Assembly (NCBI GenBank): GCA_026398575.1 | Contig: JAPLSP010000184.1 | Coordinates: 1 to 44,740, forward strand | Origin: Candidatus Sumerlaeota bacterium | GTDB taxonomy: Bacteria; Sumerlaeota; Sumerlaeia; JADFCT01 | Direction of reading: 5' to 3' | Length of the DNA: 44,740 nt | Shown: positions 22,920 to 31,848 of the stretch, piece after piece | Layout: every line of letters starts with the position of its first letter | Numbering within the stretch: position 1 is the first letter of the stretch | Notes under the pieces: model-generated | The model's input: only the letters and a program-made list of their open reading frames with translations | Told to the model about the DNA's origin: nothing | Database searches by the model: none | Position numbers and translations under genes: made by a program

Positions 22920-24407
22920 ATGGCAGGGCAGGAAACAGATGCTGAATTGATTGAGGCGAGCCTCGGCGGGAATCGGGAAGCCTTTGGCAGGATCGTGGAG
23001 CGCTACCAGAATTTGGTTTGCTCTATCGCCTACGGCTCCGTAGGAAATTTTGACCTGAGTGAGGATTTGGCCCAGGAGACGTTTGTCACGGCTTGGCGCC
23101 AATTAGGCCAACTCCGCGACCGGATGAGATTTCGCTTCTGGCTGGTTGGCATCGTTCGGAATCTGATCAGGAACTATCACCGCAAGGACAGCAAGGATTT
23201 GATAAGCGCAGCGGCGCCTCTTGAGGATGATGACGGTTCGACAGTCTCGGAGCGGATCACCCCGCGCGAGGAAGCCATCAGCCATGAGCAGCAGACCATC
23301 TTGTGGAACGCCTTGGAGGCAATTCCCATCATCTATCGAGAGCCCCTGATTTTGTATTATCGTGAAGGCCAGAGCATTCGCCAAGTCGCCGAGGCGCTGG
23401 ACCTGGGGCAAGAGGCTGTCAAATCCCGCATTCATCGCGGGCGCGCCATGCTCAAAGAAGAAGTCAACCGGTTTGTCGAGGGCACGCTGAACGCAACCCG
23501 TCCGAATAAAGTTTTCACAGCGGCTGTGGTAGCGGCGCTTCCGGGGACGGCGTATCAAGTCGCGGCCGCCTCCGCAGCGGGAGGCTCGATGGCCAAAGGC
23601 TCCGGCGCCGTCTTGACCGGGCTTGGGAGCGCCCTTTGGGGCGCCATGCTGACTCCGATCCTTGGGATTCTCATGCTTGTGTACGGCGCAATGGCCAACG
23701 TCGCGCATACGTTCTCGGTTCGCGAAAGACGTCTTGTCTTTTGGATGACATGGGGCTGCGTGGCGGTGGCCGTGGCATTTCTCGTTGGACTCGGGAGGTT
23801 GGTTCGCCGCATCGAGCAAAGCGGGTCTTCACCGGGTTCCAGCAGGTTGCTTATCTTGTATTATTCCCTCGTTTTTCTCGTTGTGCTAACCGTCATGATC
23901 ATCTATGCAGAGCGGCGGCAGCGCCGGATTCGGATTGAGGATGGCGCCTCTGTTGACTCGTGCCGCCAAGCGCCGGCTGCAGCCGTGGGGCGCCGTTTGG
24001 GCATATCTGCGCGCATGTCGTATGGGGGCATCACAATTGGCGGTATGGCGTGGCTGCTTGCCGTGACTTGGTTCTTGAAGGACTGGCTGACGTTTGGGCT
24101 GACGTTCGCAGTCACGGCCGGACTGTGCATCCAGGCAATCGCCCGCGCCGCTCGCGCGCCGCAGCGTTATTACTCTATCATGACTCAGACGATCTTCATC
24201 ATGATGCTCTATGCTCTCATCATCTTCAACCTGCGATGGAATCTATGGTTGGAGGCAATCCAACACCGCGGCTTCGACCTTAATATGATAGCCATCCGCG
24301 AAAATCCGGGACGTTGGGGCTTCAATGCAATCATCATCGCGCTTTACATTTTCATCTGGCAGCGCTGGGTCTGGACCAGCCGGCGCGTTCGTCCGCAGCA
24401 ACCGTAG
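22917..24407 (+). CDS. ECF sigma factor fused to a polytopic membrane domain
   Basis: About 496 residues. Residues 1-90 contain region 2 (DLAQETFVTAWRQLGQL, then RFRFWLVGIVRNLIRNYHRK). Residues about 130-185 contain region 4 (IYREPLILYYREGQSIRQVA, then GQEAVKSRIHRGRAMLKEEV). These are standard for an extracytoplasmic-function sigma factor. Instead of stopping near residue 190 the chain runs on with six or seven TM segments, for example WGAMLTPILGILMLVYGAM, VFWMTWGCVAVAVAFLVGL and LVFLVVLTVMIIYA. No separate anti-sigma gene is adjacent. The membrane part may hold or release the sigma domain in response to an envelope signal, which is inference from layout. Confidence 0.9.
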   Translation: MMAGQETDAELIEASLGGNREAFGRIVERYQNLVCSIAYGSVGNFDLSEDLAQETFVTAWRQLGQLRDRMRFRFWLVGIVRNLIRNYHRKDSKDLISAAAPLEDDDGSTVSERITPREEAISHEQQTILWNALEAIPIIYREPLILYYREGQSIRQVAEALDLGQEAVKSRIHRGRAMLKEEVNRFVEGTLNATRPNKVFTAAVVAALPGTAYQVAAASAAGGSMAKGSGAVLTGLGSALWGAMLTPILGILMLVYGAMANVAHTFSVRERRLVFWMTWGCVAVAVAFLVGLGRLVRRIEQSGSSPGSSRLLILYYSLVFLVVLTVMIIYAERRQRRIRIEDGASVDSCRQAPAAAVGRRLGISARMSYGGITIGGMAWLLAVTWFLKDWLTFGLTFAVTAGLCIQAIARAARAPQRYYSIMTQTIFIMMLYALIIFNLRWNLWLEAIQHRGFDLNMIAIRENPGRWGFNAIIIALYIFIWQRWVWTSRRVRPQQP

Positions 24408-24438
24408 AATTCCACAAAACGACGGCAATGGAAATTCG

Positions 24439-25866
24439 TTATTGCCCGCTCAGCACGAAATGGCACTTGGGGCACCACAGGAAGTTTGCCGTGCGGCGCA
24501 TCGGCGTGCCGCAGCGGTCGCAGGCGATGGGAGAGCGGTTGGGCTGAGCTACAAAAGGCAAGGGCTTCGTTTGCTGAATTTTCGAGGCGGGCAGGGGCAG
24601 CAGGGGCAGAGGAACCGCGAGTCGTGAACTGGCCGGAATTTTTTGCAGTTGTTTCCCATCTGAGGGTTTGCGGGGCGCCTTGGGAATGGAGGCGCTTCTG
24701 TCCGACGCCATCCACGTCTCCCCCGCGCTCATTGAAGCGCGCCCTTCTGTGGTCATCCACACCTCGCGCGCGCCGAGGGCCAGGCTGCGGCTCAGGACTT
24801 GAAGTATGTCGGCGCCCGAGACGCCCCCCTGGCATCGAAAACCGATTCGAAGCGGATGCCGCGCGGCCTTCTGCAGCGCGAACTGCGCCTGGATGATCCC
24901 GGGCGTCAGCGAATTCATGTCGGGGACGATCCAACCTGACACGGGGCGATAGTCCCATTCGGGGCGCGCCGCCTGCGCCGCCGGCGTCTCTTGAGCGACT
25001 TGTCCCTGGGCGAACTGCATGATATCGCTCATCCATTGCCGCGCGCGCGCTTCCTCGGGCGATGTCTTGAGCGCCTGAAACAGCGACTCCCAGCCTTTGA
25101 TTGAAAACACCGCAGGGCACGATTTTCTGAGGGCCTGGCGCAAGTCGTCGCTGGCCGTCATTTGCCAGGCGCCCGCCAGCGCGGGGGCCAACGCCAGCGA
25201 TTTGCGCAACGTCTCACCCAAGTCCATCCATCGCAATCCGCCGGAAGCGACCGCCGGCGAAAAATTGATCTCCAGAGGCAGCGAGGGAAAAATTTCGAGA
25301 AAGGGCGTGACGCAAAACGGCGCCGGACCTGGCGCCTCGCGATCGGCGAACTGAAAGCGGATGCGCGCTCCCGGTTTCATTGCGCCCGTCAGCAGCGACG
25401 CCAGCTCATGGGGCAAAATTATTTCCTTAGAAGCCGCCGCGGGTTGTCCTCCGGCATGTCCCGCGATTTCCAGAGCCCGGGCAAGGGCCGCGTCGCACGA
25501 AAAAATCGCCTCCGCTGCGCGTCCGCAGATTCGCAAGGCGTCTTCCGGCGCCCATCCGTTTAGCGAGATTTGATCGAGTTTCATATAGACTGCAAAGTCG
25601 GCGCTAAAACGCTTGCGGCATTCATCCATCAATTCCGCCATTGCGGAGGATGAAGGCATGGGATCGGCGTCCCTGAGATCGAAAACAATCTCATCCGCCT
25701 GCTGCAAAACGGCGGCATTGGATTCGAGCAGATAATGGGCGCGGGCGGGATTCGCCAGACTGCGGAAAATCGCCTGGCAATGCCCTTTCGGACGCTGTGG
25801 CGACGAGAGAAAACCCCCTGAGACCAATTGTTCCAATATTTGAGAGGGGGATTCCGGCGCCATCAC
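24439..25866 (-). CDS. Uncharacterised protein with C-terminal zinc ribbon
   Basis: 475 residues, no signal peptide. The last 30 residues hold C-x2-C...C-x2-C (CDRCGTPMRRTANFLWCPKC), a zinc ribbon. The rest is Ala-rich with alternating helices and strands and no motif I recognise. A stretch DEIVFDLRDADPMPSSSAMA followed by a CRKRF segment is reminiscent of von Willebrand- or aconitase-like folds only weakly. The codon use looks coding and agrees with neighbours. It converges with the ECF gene, 31 bp apart. Function unknown. Confidence 0.6.
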   Translation of the reverse strand: MMAPESPSQILEQLVSGGFLSSPQRPKGHCQAIFRSLANPARAHYLLESNAAVLQQADEIVFDLRDADPMPSSSAMAELMDECRKRFSADFAVYMKLDQISLNGWAPEDALRICGRAAEAIFSCDAALARALEIAGHAGGQPAAASKEIILPHELASLLTGAMKPGARIRFQFADREAPGPAPFCVTPFLEIFPSLPLEINFSPAVASGGLRWMDLGETLRKSLALAPALAGAWQMTASDDLRQALRKSCPAVFSIKGWESLFQALKTSPEEARARQWMSDIMQFAQGQVAQETPAAQAARPEWDYRPVSGWIVPDMNSLTPGIIQAQFALQKAARHPLRIGFRCQGGVSGADILQVLSRSLALGAREVWMTTEGRASMSAGETWMASDRSASIPKAPRKPSDGKQLQKIPASSRLAVPLPLLPLPASKIQQTKPLPFVAQPNRSPIACDRCGTPMRRTANFLWCPKCHFVLSGQ

Positions 25867-26132
25867 GGGAGGAATGGGGTCTCAGAGCGGGGACGGGAGA
25901 GGGGAATAGGAATATTTGACGAGATAGCCATAAAGAGACCCCGGAGCAGCAAAGCATCACAATATACGGGAGCGGCAGAGTATAGGGCCTACTATATCTT
26001 GTAGTCAACCGAAAAAGCGCACTTTAGAAATTTTATTCAACTCTCGATCACATAATCATCATCAGATCCGAAATTTGCTTATTTTGGGCTTGAACTATTC
26101 GCAATAATTTGTGCTCTTTGCTCAATTCGCCT
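25867..26132. other. Intergenic region before the mini-PIN promoter
   Basis: 266 bp of the 313-bp gap between the zinc-ribbon gene start and the mini-PIN gene. It becomes AT-rich towards the right. No gene or repeat was seen. Confidence 0.4.
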
Positions 26133-26160
26133 TTGACAGCGGGCAAAGCTGAGGTAGAAT
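26133..26160 (+). promoter_or_regulatory. Sigma70-like promoter for the mini-PIN/antitoxin pair
   Basis: TTGACA at 26133-26138 and TAGAAT at 26155-26160 are separated by 16 bases. The ATG cluster of the mini-PIN gene starts 20 bases downstream, so the leader would be very short. Confidence 0.55.
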
Positions 26161-26179
26161 TGCATTTCCAAATGAAGGG

Positions 26180-26338
26180 ATGATGATGAGCGCCCCAAAA
26201 CCAAGTCTATATTTGGAAACTTGGAACTTTGCACATCTTGCGAACGCCAATGTTCGGCGCCAGCGTCGAGAGATCAATTTTGGCGAGGATTTAAGCATTC
26301 CGATTATCTGCACACCCGAGGAATTGCTGGGAGAATAG
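26180..26338 (+). pseudogene. Mini-PIN: VapC-family toxin gene with internal deletion
   Basis: 52 residues, beginning MMMSAPKPSLYLET and continuing WNFAHLANANVRRQRREINF and IPIICTPEELLGE. In the known PIN-toxin subgroup the first strand reads xxVYIETSI and the C-terminal part reads LLTWNxxHIANA...IICTPEELL, with about 100 residues between. Here the two ends are joined in frame and the catalytic middle is gone. Start choice among three consecutive ATGs is open; AAGGG precedes them. It is either a toxin relic or a short regulatory protein kept for binding the antitoxin. A partner gene follows after 3 bp. Confidence 0.7.
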
Positions 26339-26341
26339 GCT

Positions 26342-26539
26342 ATGATAGACCCTATCTTGCAGGAAGTTCATGAAATGAAAGACCAATTGGCGCGCAAGGC
26401 CAACTACAATCTGCATACTCTCTGCGAAATGATCCGGCAAGCCGAGCAAGAGCATCCGGAGCGCATAGCAAATATTCAACCTCATTCGCATCATCCTCGC
26501 CGGATTCGGAATCCTTCTAAAAGCCCGGATCATCCGTAA
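26342..26539 (+). CDS. Antitoxin-like partner of the mini-PIN
   Basis: 65 residues. The opening MIDPILQEVHEMKDQLARK with NYNLHTLCEMIRQAEQEHPE is the helical pattern of the small proteins encoded beside this PIN subgroup (typically DPIIEEVRxxRE...). The tail (HSHHPRRIRN) is basic. In intact loci this protein is taken to be the antitoxin; with the toxin shortened here its role is open. Confidence 0.65.
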   Translation: MIDPILQEVHEMKDQLARKANYNLHTLCEMIRQAEQEHPERIANIQPHSHHPRRIRNPSKSPDHP

Positions 26540-26611
26540 ACGCACGGAAATAGGGCTTGCGCAGCCAAAGCCATTTCGTGTTGACTCTCGCCCCCGCTCG
26601 CGAAGAAGCAT

Positions 26612-26638
26612 ATTTTTTCTTCCGGAGGAAGAAAAAAT
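26612..26638 (+). promoter_or_regulatory. Perfect 12-bp hairpin in the typA leader
   Basis: ATTTTTTCTTCC, loop GGA, and GGAAGAAAAAAT form an exact inverted repeat ending 18 bases before the typA ATG. The GGAGG in loop and stem resembles a Shine-Dalgarno core but is about 28 bases from the ATG. The stem is AU-rich and would melt easily in RNA. It could be a regulatory leader hairpin or a terminator for the upstream pair, though no T run follows. Confidence 0.65.
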
Positions 26639-26656
26639 TGGAAGAAGAAAAGCACC

Positions 26657-28567
26657 ATGACATCGGCAGATAAAATTCGCAACGTCGCCATCATTGCCCA
26701 TATTGACCACGGCAAGACCACGCTGATTGACTCGATTTTCCGCGCGGCCAACACCTTCCGCAAATATCAGCACGTGGCCGAGCGCGTCATGGACAGCTAC
26801 GAACTCGAACGCGAGCGCGGCATCACGATCCGCGCCAAGCATTGCTCGGTCTTTTGGGAAGACTACCTCATCAACATCATTGACACGCCCGGACACGCCG
26901 ATTTTTCGGGCGAAGTCGAGCGCGTCCTCTCGATGGTGAATTCGGTTCTGCTGCTCGTGGACGCCAACGAAGGGCCGATGCCGCAGACGCGCTACGTCCT
27001 CATGCGCGCGCTGCGCCTCGGGTTGCGGCCCATCGTCGTCATCAACAAGGTGGACCGCTCGACGGCCGATCCGCAAAGCGCCTTGCATGACACGTTCGAC
27101 CTTTTCATCGAACTCGGCGCCACCGACGAGCAGGCGGATTTCCCCGTGCTCTATGGATCGGGCCTCGATGGCTGGCTTGTGCGCGATTGGATGAATGACA
27201 AGCATGAAGGCATGGACTCGCTCTTCGAGACGATTGTCGAATACGTTCCGGCGCCGGAAGTGGAAATGGATGCGCCCTTCCGCATGCAGGTCTGCTCGCT
27301 GGCGTGGAGCGACTACATTGGCCGGATCGGCTGCGGACGCGTCTTGCAGGGGCGGCTGAAAAAAGGCGATTCCTTCACGCGCGTCTTCACGCGCTGGCGC
27401 GAACCGGGGCGGCGCGAAGCCGGATGGGACGTGGCCGGGACAACGCAGGAGCGCGCCGTCCATCTCTGGGTGACGCGCGGCCTCGAACGCGCCGAAGCGG
27501 ACGAAGTTGGCGCGGGAGACATCGTCTGGATCGCAGGGCCGGAGGACATTACCATCGGCGACACCTTCGCCGCGCCCGAAATGCTGGACCCCGCCCTGCC
27601 GCCGCTCGAAATCGAAGAGCCTACCGTCTCGATGTTTTTCCTCGTCAACGGCGGCCCCTTCTCCGGGCAGGAAGGCAAGGCCGTCACGTTGCGCCAGATC
27701 AAGGAGCGCCTCGAACGCGAATGCCGCGTCAACGTCTCGCTGCGCATGGAAGACCTGGGACGCGCCGACGGCGTCAAGGTCTCGGGGCGCGGCGAACTGC
27801 ACCTCGGAATCCTGATCGAAGAGATGCGCCGCGAAGGCATGGAACTGTGCGTCTCGCGTCCCGAAGTCATCACGCGCCGCGATGCCAACGACAAATTGCT
27901 CGAACCGATGGAGCAGCTGATCATAGACGTTCCCGGCGAATATCAGGGAACCGTGATTGACAAAATATCGCGCCGCAAAGGCATGATGAAACACATGGAA
28001 AACGCCGGCACCGGCATGGTGCGGCTCGAATTCGAAATCCCGACGCGCGGCCTCATCGGCTATCGCGGCGAATTCCTCACCGACACGCGCGGCTTGGGGA
28101 TCATGTCATCCCGCTTCTACGGCTACGGCCCCTGGCGCGGCGAAATCCCGTCGCGCAACCGCGGCTCGCTCGTCAGCCTCGAAACCGGCGCCGCCTCCGG
28201 CCACCAGATCGAGAGTTTGCAGGAGCGCGCCATGATGTTCATTGACCCGCTGGAGCAGATCTACAAAGGCCAGATCGTCGCCGAGAACTCGCGCCCCGAA
28301 GACATGCCCTGCAACCCCTGCAAGAAAAAAGCCCTGACCAACTTCCGCGCCGTCGGCAAAGACCACTACGTCGGCATCAACGTCCCCCGAAAAATGTCCC
28401 TCGACCAAGCCCTCGAATGGATCGGCGACGACGAGCTAGTCGAAGTCACCCCCAAATCCATCCGCCTCCGCAAAAGCGACCTGAGCCTGGACATGCGCAA
28501 ACAACCGGGAAGAGAAGCCCGCGCCGCACGAGGCGCGCGCGCCAGCGCCTTGGCTGCGGCGGAATAA
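26657..28567 (+). CDS. typA: Ribosome-associated GTPase TypA/BipA
   Basis: 636 residues of the translational GTPase family that binds 70S ribosomes and helps 50S assembly and stress adaptation, notably in the cold. Motifs: G1 AHIDHGKTT near residue 14, switch region [12 protein letters not shown]3 [12 protein letters not shown]4 NKVDRS and G5 VLYGSGLDG. The C-terminal half has the BipA-specific [38 protein letters not shown] and [19 protein letters not shown]. Length is close to the usual 605-615, with an extra basic Ala/Arg tail of about 20 residues. The ribosome site is weak. Confidence 0.97.
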   Translation: MTSADKIRNVAIIAHIDHGKTTLIDSIFRAANTFRKYQHVAERVMDSYELERERGITIRAKHCSVFWEDYLINIIDTPGHADFSGEVERVLSMVNSVLLLVDANEGPMPQTRYVLMRALRLGLRPIVVINKVDRSTADPQSALHDTFDLFIELGATDEQADFPVLYGSGLDGWLVRDWMNDKHEGMDSLFETIVEYVPAPEVEMDAPFRMQVCSLAWSDYIGRIGCGRVLQGRLKKGDSFTRVFTRWREPGRREAGWDVAGTTQERAVHLWVTRGLERAEADEVGAGDIVWIAGPEDITIGDTFAAPEMLDPALPPLEIEEPTVSMFFLVNGGPFSGQEGKAVTLRQIKERLERECRVNVSLRMEDLGRADGVKVSGRGELHLGILIEEMRREGMELCVSRPEVITRRDANDKLLEPMEQLIIDVPGEYQGTVIDKISRRKGMMKHMENAGTGMVRLEFEIPTRGLIGYRGEFLTDTRGLGIMSSRFYGYGPWRGEIPSRNRGSLVSLETGAASGHQIESLQERAMMFIDPLEQIYKGQIVAENSRPEDMPCNPCKKKALTNFRAVGKDHYVGINVPRKMSLDQALEWIGDDELVEVTPKSIRLRKSDLSLDMRKQPGREARAARGARASALAAAE

Positions 28568-28687
28568 ATCGCCCAATACGCGGCGCCATTTCCAAGCGTA
28601 CTATCTTTCACATCTTTGGGCTCGACACCCAGTCAATGCCTGCATATTGTCTGAAGGAAATCACATCTCTCTGATTGCGGAGAGATT

Positions 28688-28706
28688 AAGGAGCGCCATT
28701 GCCATG
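28688..28706 (+). promoter_or_regulatory. Ribosome binding site fixing the start of the third ATPase
   Basis: AAGGAG at 28688-28693 lies 10 bases before ATG at 28704. The frame is open from a TTG at 28647, but this ATG puts the protein start directly before the first conserved strand (LSLSVRGFKSI). Confidence 0.7.
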
Positions 28707-29984
28707 ACTCCTCCCCGGAAATTATCTCTTTCCGTACGCGGGTTTAAATCCATTTGCACGGAACAACAACTTGAAATCCGGCCGCTGACATTGCTTGCAG
28801 GCGCCAATAGTTCTGGCAAGTCGAGCATGATGCAGCCATTGCTCCTGATCAAACAGACGCTGGAAGCGCCTTATGATCCTGGGGCATTGTTGCTGGATGG
28901 GCCTAATGTTCGCTTCACATCTTCAAACCAACTGCTGTCAAGATTGGGCAATAAAATCCATGTTGATACTTTTGCACTTCGAATCCAAGGGAAGGATTTC
29001 AATGAACTCGTTTTTAGTAAATCTGCTTCCAAAGGTTTTGATATTGAATCTATGAGTTTCTCTGCAAGAAATGCAGCGGTTACATTAACACCAAAAATGA
29101 AGAGAGCAGAAATCATCAAGGCATTTTCCTCATCCTATCTTCCACACGAGTTTAAAAAATACTGGAAAATGGAAATCACAAGGGAACGTTGCTTACTATC
29201 ATTCCTGATAGAGGGTTTGCCGGCACGCAATCCGCTTCATTATTTCACCACAACTGACTATCTTCAATTAGCAAGCCACTTGCTGCATTTGCCCGGATTG
29301 AGGGGAAATCCCGAACGCACATACAAAACAACTGCTATTAGCGATAGATTTCCAGGTACATTCGATGCATACACTGCGAGCGTTATTGATCATTGGAAAT
29401 CCTCAAAGAGCGAAAAAATGGTTCAGATTTCGGACAATCTGAAATTTCTTGAACTGACGTGCAAGGTGGATGTGAAACGGCTGGACGATACGCGGGTCGA
29501 ACTGTACGTGGGGCGAACGCCACAGGGAAAGCGCAACGGAGCAAGCGATATGGTCAGCGTGGCGGACGTGGGCGTCGGCGTATCGCAGACCCTTCCCGTG
29601 CTGGTCGCTTTGCTGGCGGCAAATCCAGGGCAGATGGTTTTTCTCGAACAGCCGGAGATTCATCTGCATCCGCGCGCGCAACGGCGGATGGCGTATATTC
29701 TTGCGGAGGCTGCCAAGCGCGGCGTGATTGTGATTGCGGAAACGCATAGTTCGCTTTTGGTTCGTGAAGTGCAGACCATGGTAGCCAAGGGCGATATCGC
29801 TCCCGATCTGGTGAAATTGAATTGGTTCCGCCGCAGCGAGAAAGATGGCGGCACGGAAGTTATTCCGGCTGATCTGGATGAGAATGGCGCCTTTGGAGAT
29901 TGGCCAGAGGACTTCGACGAGGTGGCGCTGGAATCGGAGAACGATTATCTGACGGCGGTTGAAAAAAGGAGCGCCGGCAAATGA
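28704..29984 (+). CDS. AAA_21/DUF3696-like ATPase paired with a PIN-like protein
   Basis: 426 residues from ATG 28704. The first strand LSLSVRGFKSI, Walker A GANSSGKSS at 33-41 and the phrase MMQPLLLIKQTLEAP are typical of the OLD-like/DUF3696 ATPases. Later come VADVGVGVSQTLPVLVALLA (signature region), MVFLEQPEIHLHPRAQRR (Walker B and D-loop) and VIVIAETHSSLLVREVQ (His switch). The middle (about residues 80-260) is more AT-rich and less conserved, and may hold the sensor. The stop overlaps the downstream PIN-like gene by ATGA (29981-29984). A defence role is inferred from that coupling and from the two similar ATPase/nuclease pairs in the window. Confidence 0.8.
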   Translation: MTPPRKLSLSVRGFKSICTEQQLEIRPLTLLAGANSSGKSSMMQPLLLIKQTLEAPYDPGALLLDGPNVRFTSSNQLLSRLGNKIHVDTFALRIQGKDFNELVFSKSASKGFDIESMSFSARNAAVTLTPKMKRAEIIKAFSSSYLPHEFKKYWKMEITRERCLLSFLIEGLPARNPLHYFTTTDYLQLASHLLHLPGLRGNPERTYKTTAISDRFPGTFDAYTASVIDHWKSSKSEKMVQISDNLKFLELTCKVDVKRLDDTRVELYVGRTPQGKRNGASDMVSVADVGVGVSQTLPVLVALLAANPGQMVFLEQPEIHLHPRAQRRMAYILAEAAKRGVIVIAETHSSLLVREVQTMVAKGDIAPDLVKLNWFRRSEKDGGTEVIPADLDENGAFGDWPEDFDEVALESENDYLTAVEKRSAGK

Positions 29985-30520
29985 GCTCTCCCTTGTCGAA
30001 GGAATTCGTGATAGATACTGATATTGTCACGTCAGCCGGTGAAACAGATGATCCGATCTCATCCGCTTGCCGTGAATTTCTTATGAGTATTTATCATATC
30101 TGCCATCGGATCATCTTGACAGATGAGCTTGATGATGAATGGAATAGACATCAGTCCAGGTTTACAGTCAGTTGGCGCGGCTCAATGGCTCGGCGGCGCA
30201 AGATAAATAGGGATCATGATTGTCCTGAGAATGACGCTCTGCGGCGGCAATTATCCAAACTAAATCTTGATGGCAACGAGCTGACGCCGATAATGAAAGA
30301 TATTCATCTTTTGGATGCCGCGTTGCACTCAAACAAGCGCATTGCATCCAAAGACGATGCGGTTCGGAGGATTCTCAGGCGCAATATCCAACGTTTGCAT
30401 TCGATCAAATCAATCATCTGGGTAAATCCTGCCAAGAAAAATGAGAACCCGCTTCAATGGCTCCAGCAAGGAGCGCCGGATGACGATTGGCGTGCTTTGG
30501 GACACGAGGAAAAAAACTGA
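29981..30520 (+). CDS. PIN-like nuclease partner of the DUF3696-like ATPase
   Basis: 179 residues. The pattern fits a PIN domain: strand 1 EFVIDTDIV with D12 and D14, RIILTDELDDEW with E49 as likely second acid, IHLLDAALHSN with D112, and strand KRIASKDDAVRR with D125/D126. Four acids in this order are the metal site of PIN RNases. A basic segment (RGSMARRRKINRDHD) could contact nucleic acid. The start is inside the ATPase stop (ATGA), so the pair is co-translated. I do not recognise it as a named VapC subgroup. It could alternatively be a structural partner without activity. Confidence 0.68.
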   Translation: MSSPLSKEFVIDTDIVTSAGETDDPISSACREFLMSIYHICHRIILTDELDDEWNRHQSRFTVSWRGSMARRRKINRDHDCPENDALRRQLSKLNLDGNELTPIMKDIHLLDAALHSNKRIASKDDAVRRILRRNIQRLHSIKSIIWVNPAKKNENPLQWLQQGAPDDDWRALGHEEKN

Positions 30521-31812
30521 AGCTGGCAACTACCATACGATTCTCGTTAGCAATATTTTTCGCTGCAGCCACTACCTTATATATCGGGTCGGCGGCAAGC
30601 TGGCCCGATGGCAGCCAATCCGTGTCGGCGGCAGGAGTGATCTATAACGCCGGCGTTCAGGAATCCAATGCGTCTCCGCATCGCGATTACGGCGACGGCG
30701 CTTCAGGCTATCAGCTCAAATCCACAGGGACGGTCGCATTGTCGGTGAGGCAGCTGTTGGTTGAGGGCCAAGCGTATCAGATTCGCGGGGTTACGTTTTC
30801 TTATGCGCGGTTGGGGGATGAGCGGACTCAGGCGCAACTCAATGCGGCTTACATCGGCGCCACGACGCTGACGGCGATGCTGCGGCAGATGCGGATGGCG
30901 GGGATCAATACGGTGCGCACTTATAATCCCCCGGAACGCGACGTGCTCGATGCGTTTGCGGCGAAGGGGATCAAGGTGATTGTTGGGTTCCCCAATTATG
31001 ACGACCGCGCGCAGCCGATGGCGGATATATCGCATGGGACTTACCGCGACTATATCATGGCAAACAAGGATCATCCAGCGGTGCTGATGTGGGAGTTTGG
31101 GAATGAGTATAATTATCATCCCGAGTGGTTTGGGGGCGATATCAATAACTGGTACACGGCGCTCGAATCGGCGGCGACGACGGCGCATTTGACGGATGCC
31201 GCGCATCCGGTTTCGACGGCGCATGGCGAGCTGCCTTCTGCGGCGGCGGTGGCGGCGTGTCCGTCGGTGGACGTGTGGGGCATGAATGTGTATCGCTGGA
31301 CGAATCCCTCGGCGATCTTCGCGCAGTGGGACGCGATTTCGGGCAAGCCGATGTATTTATCGGAAACGGGCGGAGACGCTTACAACAATGCCGCCGGACG
31401 CGAGGATGAAACCGCGCAAGCCAACGCCGCCGAGGCGATCTGGCTGAAGGTGGACCCGAATTGCACGATTCATGACGCGGGCAAGAACTGTCTGGGGTTG
31501 ACTTATTTCACGTGGATTGATGAATGGTGGAAGGCCGGCTCTTCGGCGACGCATGACGCAGGCGGCTCTGCAAACGGCGGCGTTCCTTATGACGGCTATG
31601 CCAATGAGGAATACTGGGGCTGGACGCGCCTGGACGGCGCGCCGCGCGAAACGCTCTCGCGGATGAAAACCTATTGGGGCGCCAGCGCACAAGCGCCGTA
31701 TTGGAAATTATCTTCGAGCGGCGATGTCAGGCCACATGCGTTGATGCCTGACGCGCCGCGAACTTCAAATATTACATGGATAGTCAATCTGGATGGAAAA
31801 ATGGCAGATTAG
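30487..31812 (+). CDS. Exported GH2-type glycoside hydrolase (TIM-barrel domain)
   Basis: Up to 441 residues. The first in-frame start is TTG at 30487, inside the PIN-like gene. A CTG at 30517 with GAGG upstream is an alternative, since a signal-like segment (RFSLAIFFAAATTLYIGSAA) follows just after it. The barrel shows AYQIRGVTFSYARLGDE, MRQMRMAGINTVRTYNPPE, AVLMWEFGNEYNYHPEWF (acid/base Glu in GNE) and KPMYLSETGGDAYN (probable nucleophile Glu). These agree with GH2 C-terminal domains and relatives. Substrate is not evident. Start overlap with the defence pair looks accidental rather than functional. Confidence 0.78.
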   Translation: MACFGTRGKKLKLATTIRFSLAIFFAAATTLYIGSAASWPDGSQSVSAAGVIYNAGVQESNASPHRDYGDGASGYQLKSTGTVALSVRQLLVEGQAYQIRGVTFSYARLGDERTQAQLNAAYIGATTLTAMLRQMRMAGINTVRTYNPPERDVLDAFAAKGIKVIVGFPNYDDRAQPMADISHGTYRDYIMANKDHPAVLMWEFGNEYNYHPEWFGGDINNWYTALESAATTAHLTDAAHPVSTAHGELPSAAAVAACPSVDVWGMNVYRWTNPSAIFAQWDAISGKPMYLSETGGDAYNNAAGREDETAQANAAEAIWLKVDPNCTIHDAGKNCLGLTYFTWIDEWWKAGSSATHDAGGSANGGVPYDGYANEEYWGWTRLDGAPRETLSRMKTYWGASAQAPYWKLSSSGDVRPHALMPDAPRTSNITWIVNLDGKMAD

Positions 31813-31848
31813 CGGAATATGGAACCGCTTCTGTGCTGCTGAGAAAAT

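Noticed and set aside
26291..27994. Minus-strand frame of 567 residues opposite typA
   Set aside because: TypA motifs are unmistakable on the plus strand; the minus frame also crosses the mini-PIN antitoxin.
28704..30520. ATGA overlap as special evidence for defence modules
   Set aside because: The same 4-base overlap occurs in transketolase and DUF433/DUF5615 here, so it shows coupling only and is not specific to defence.
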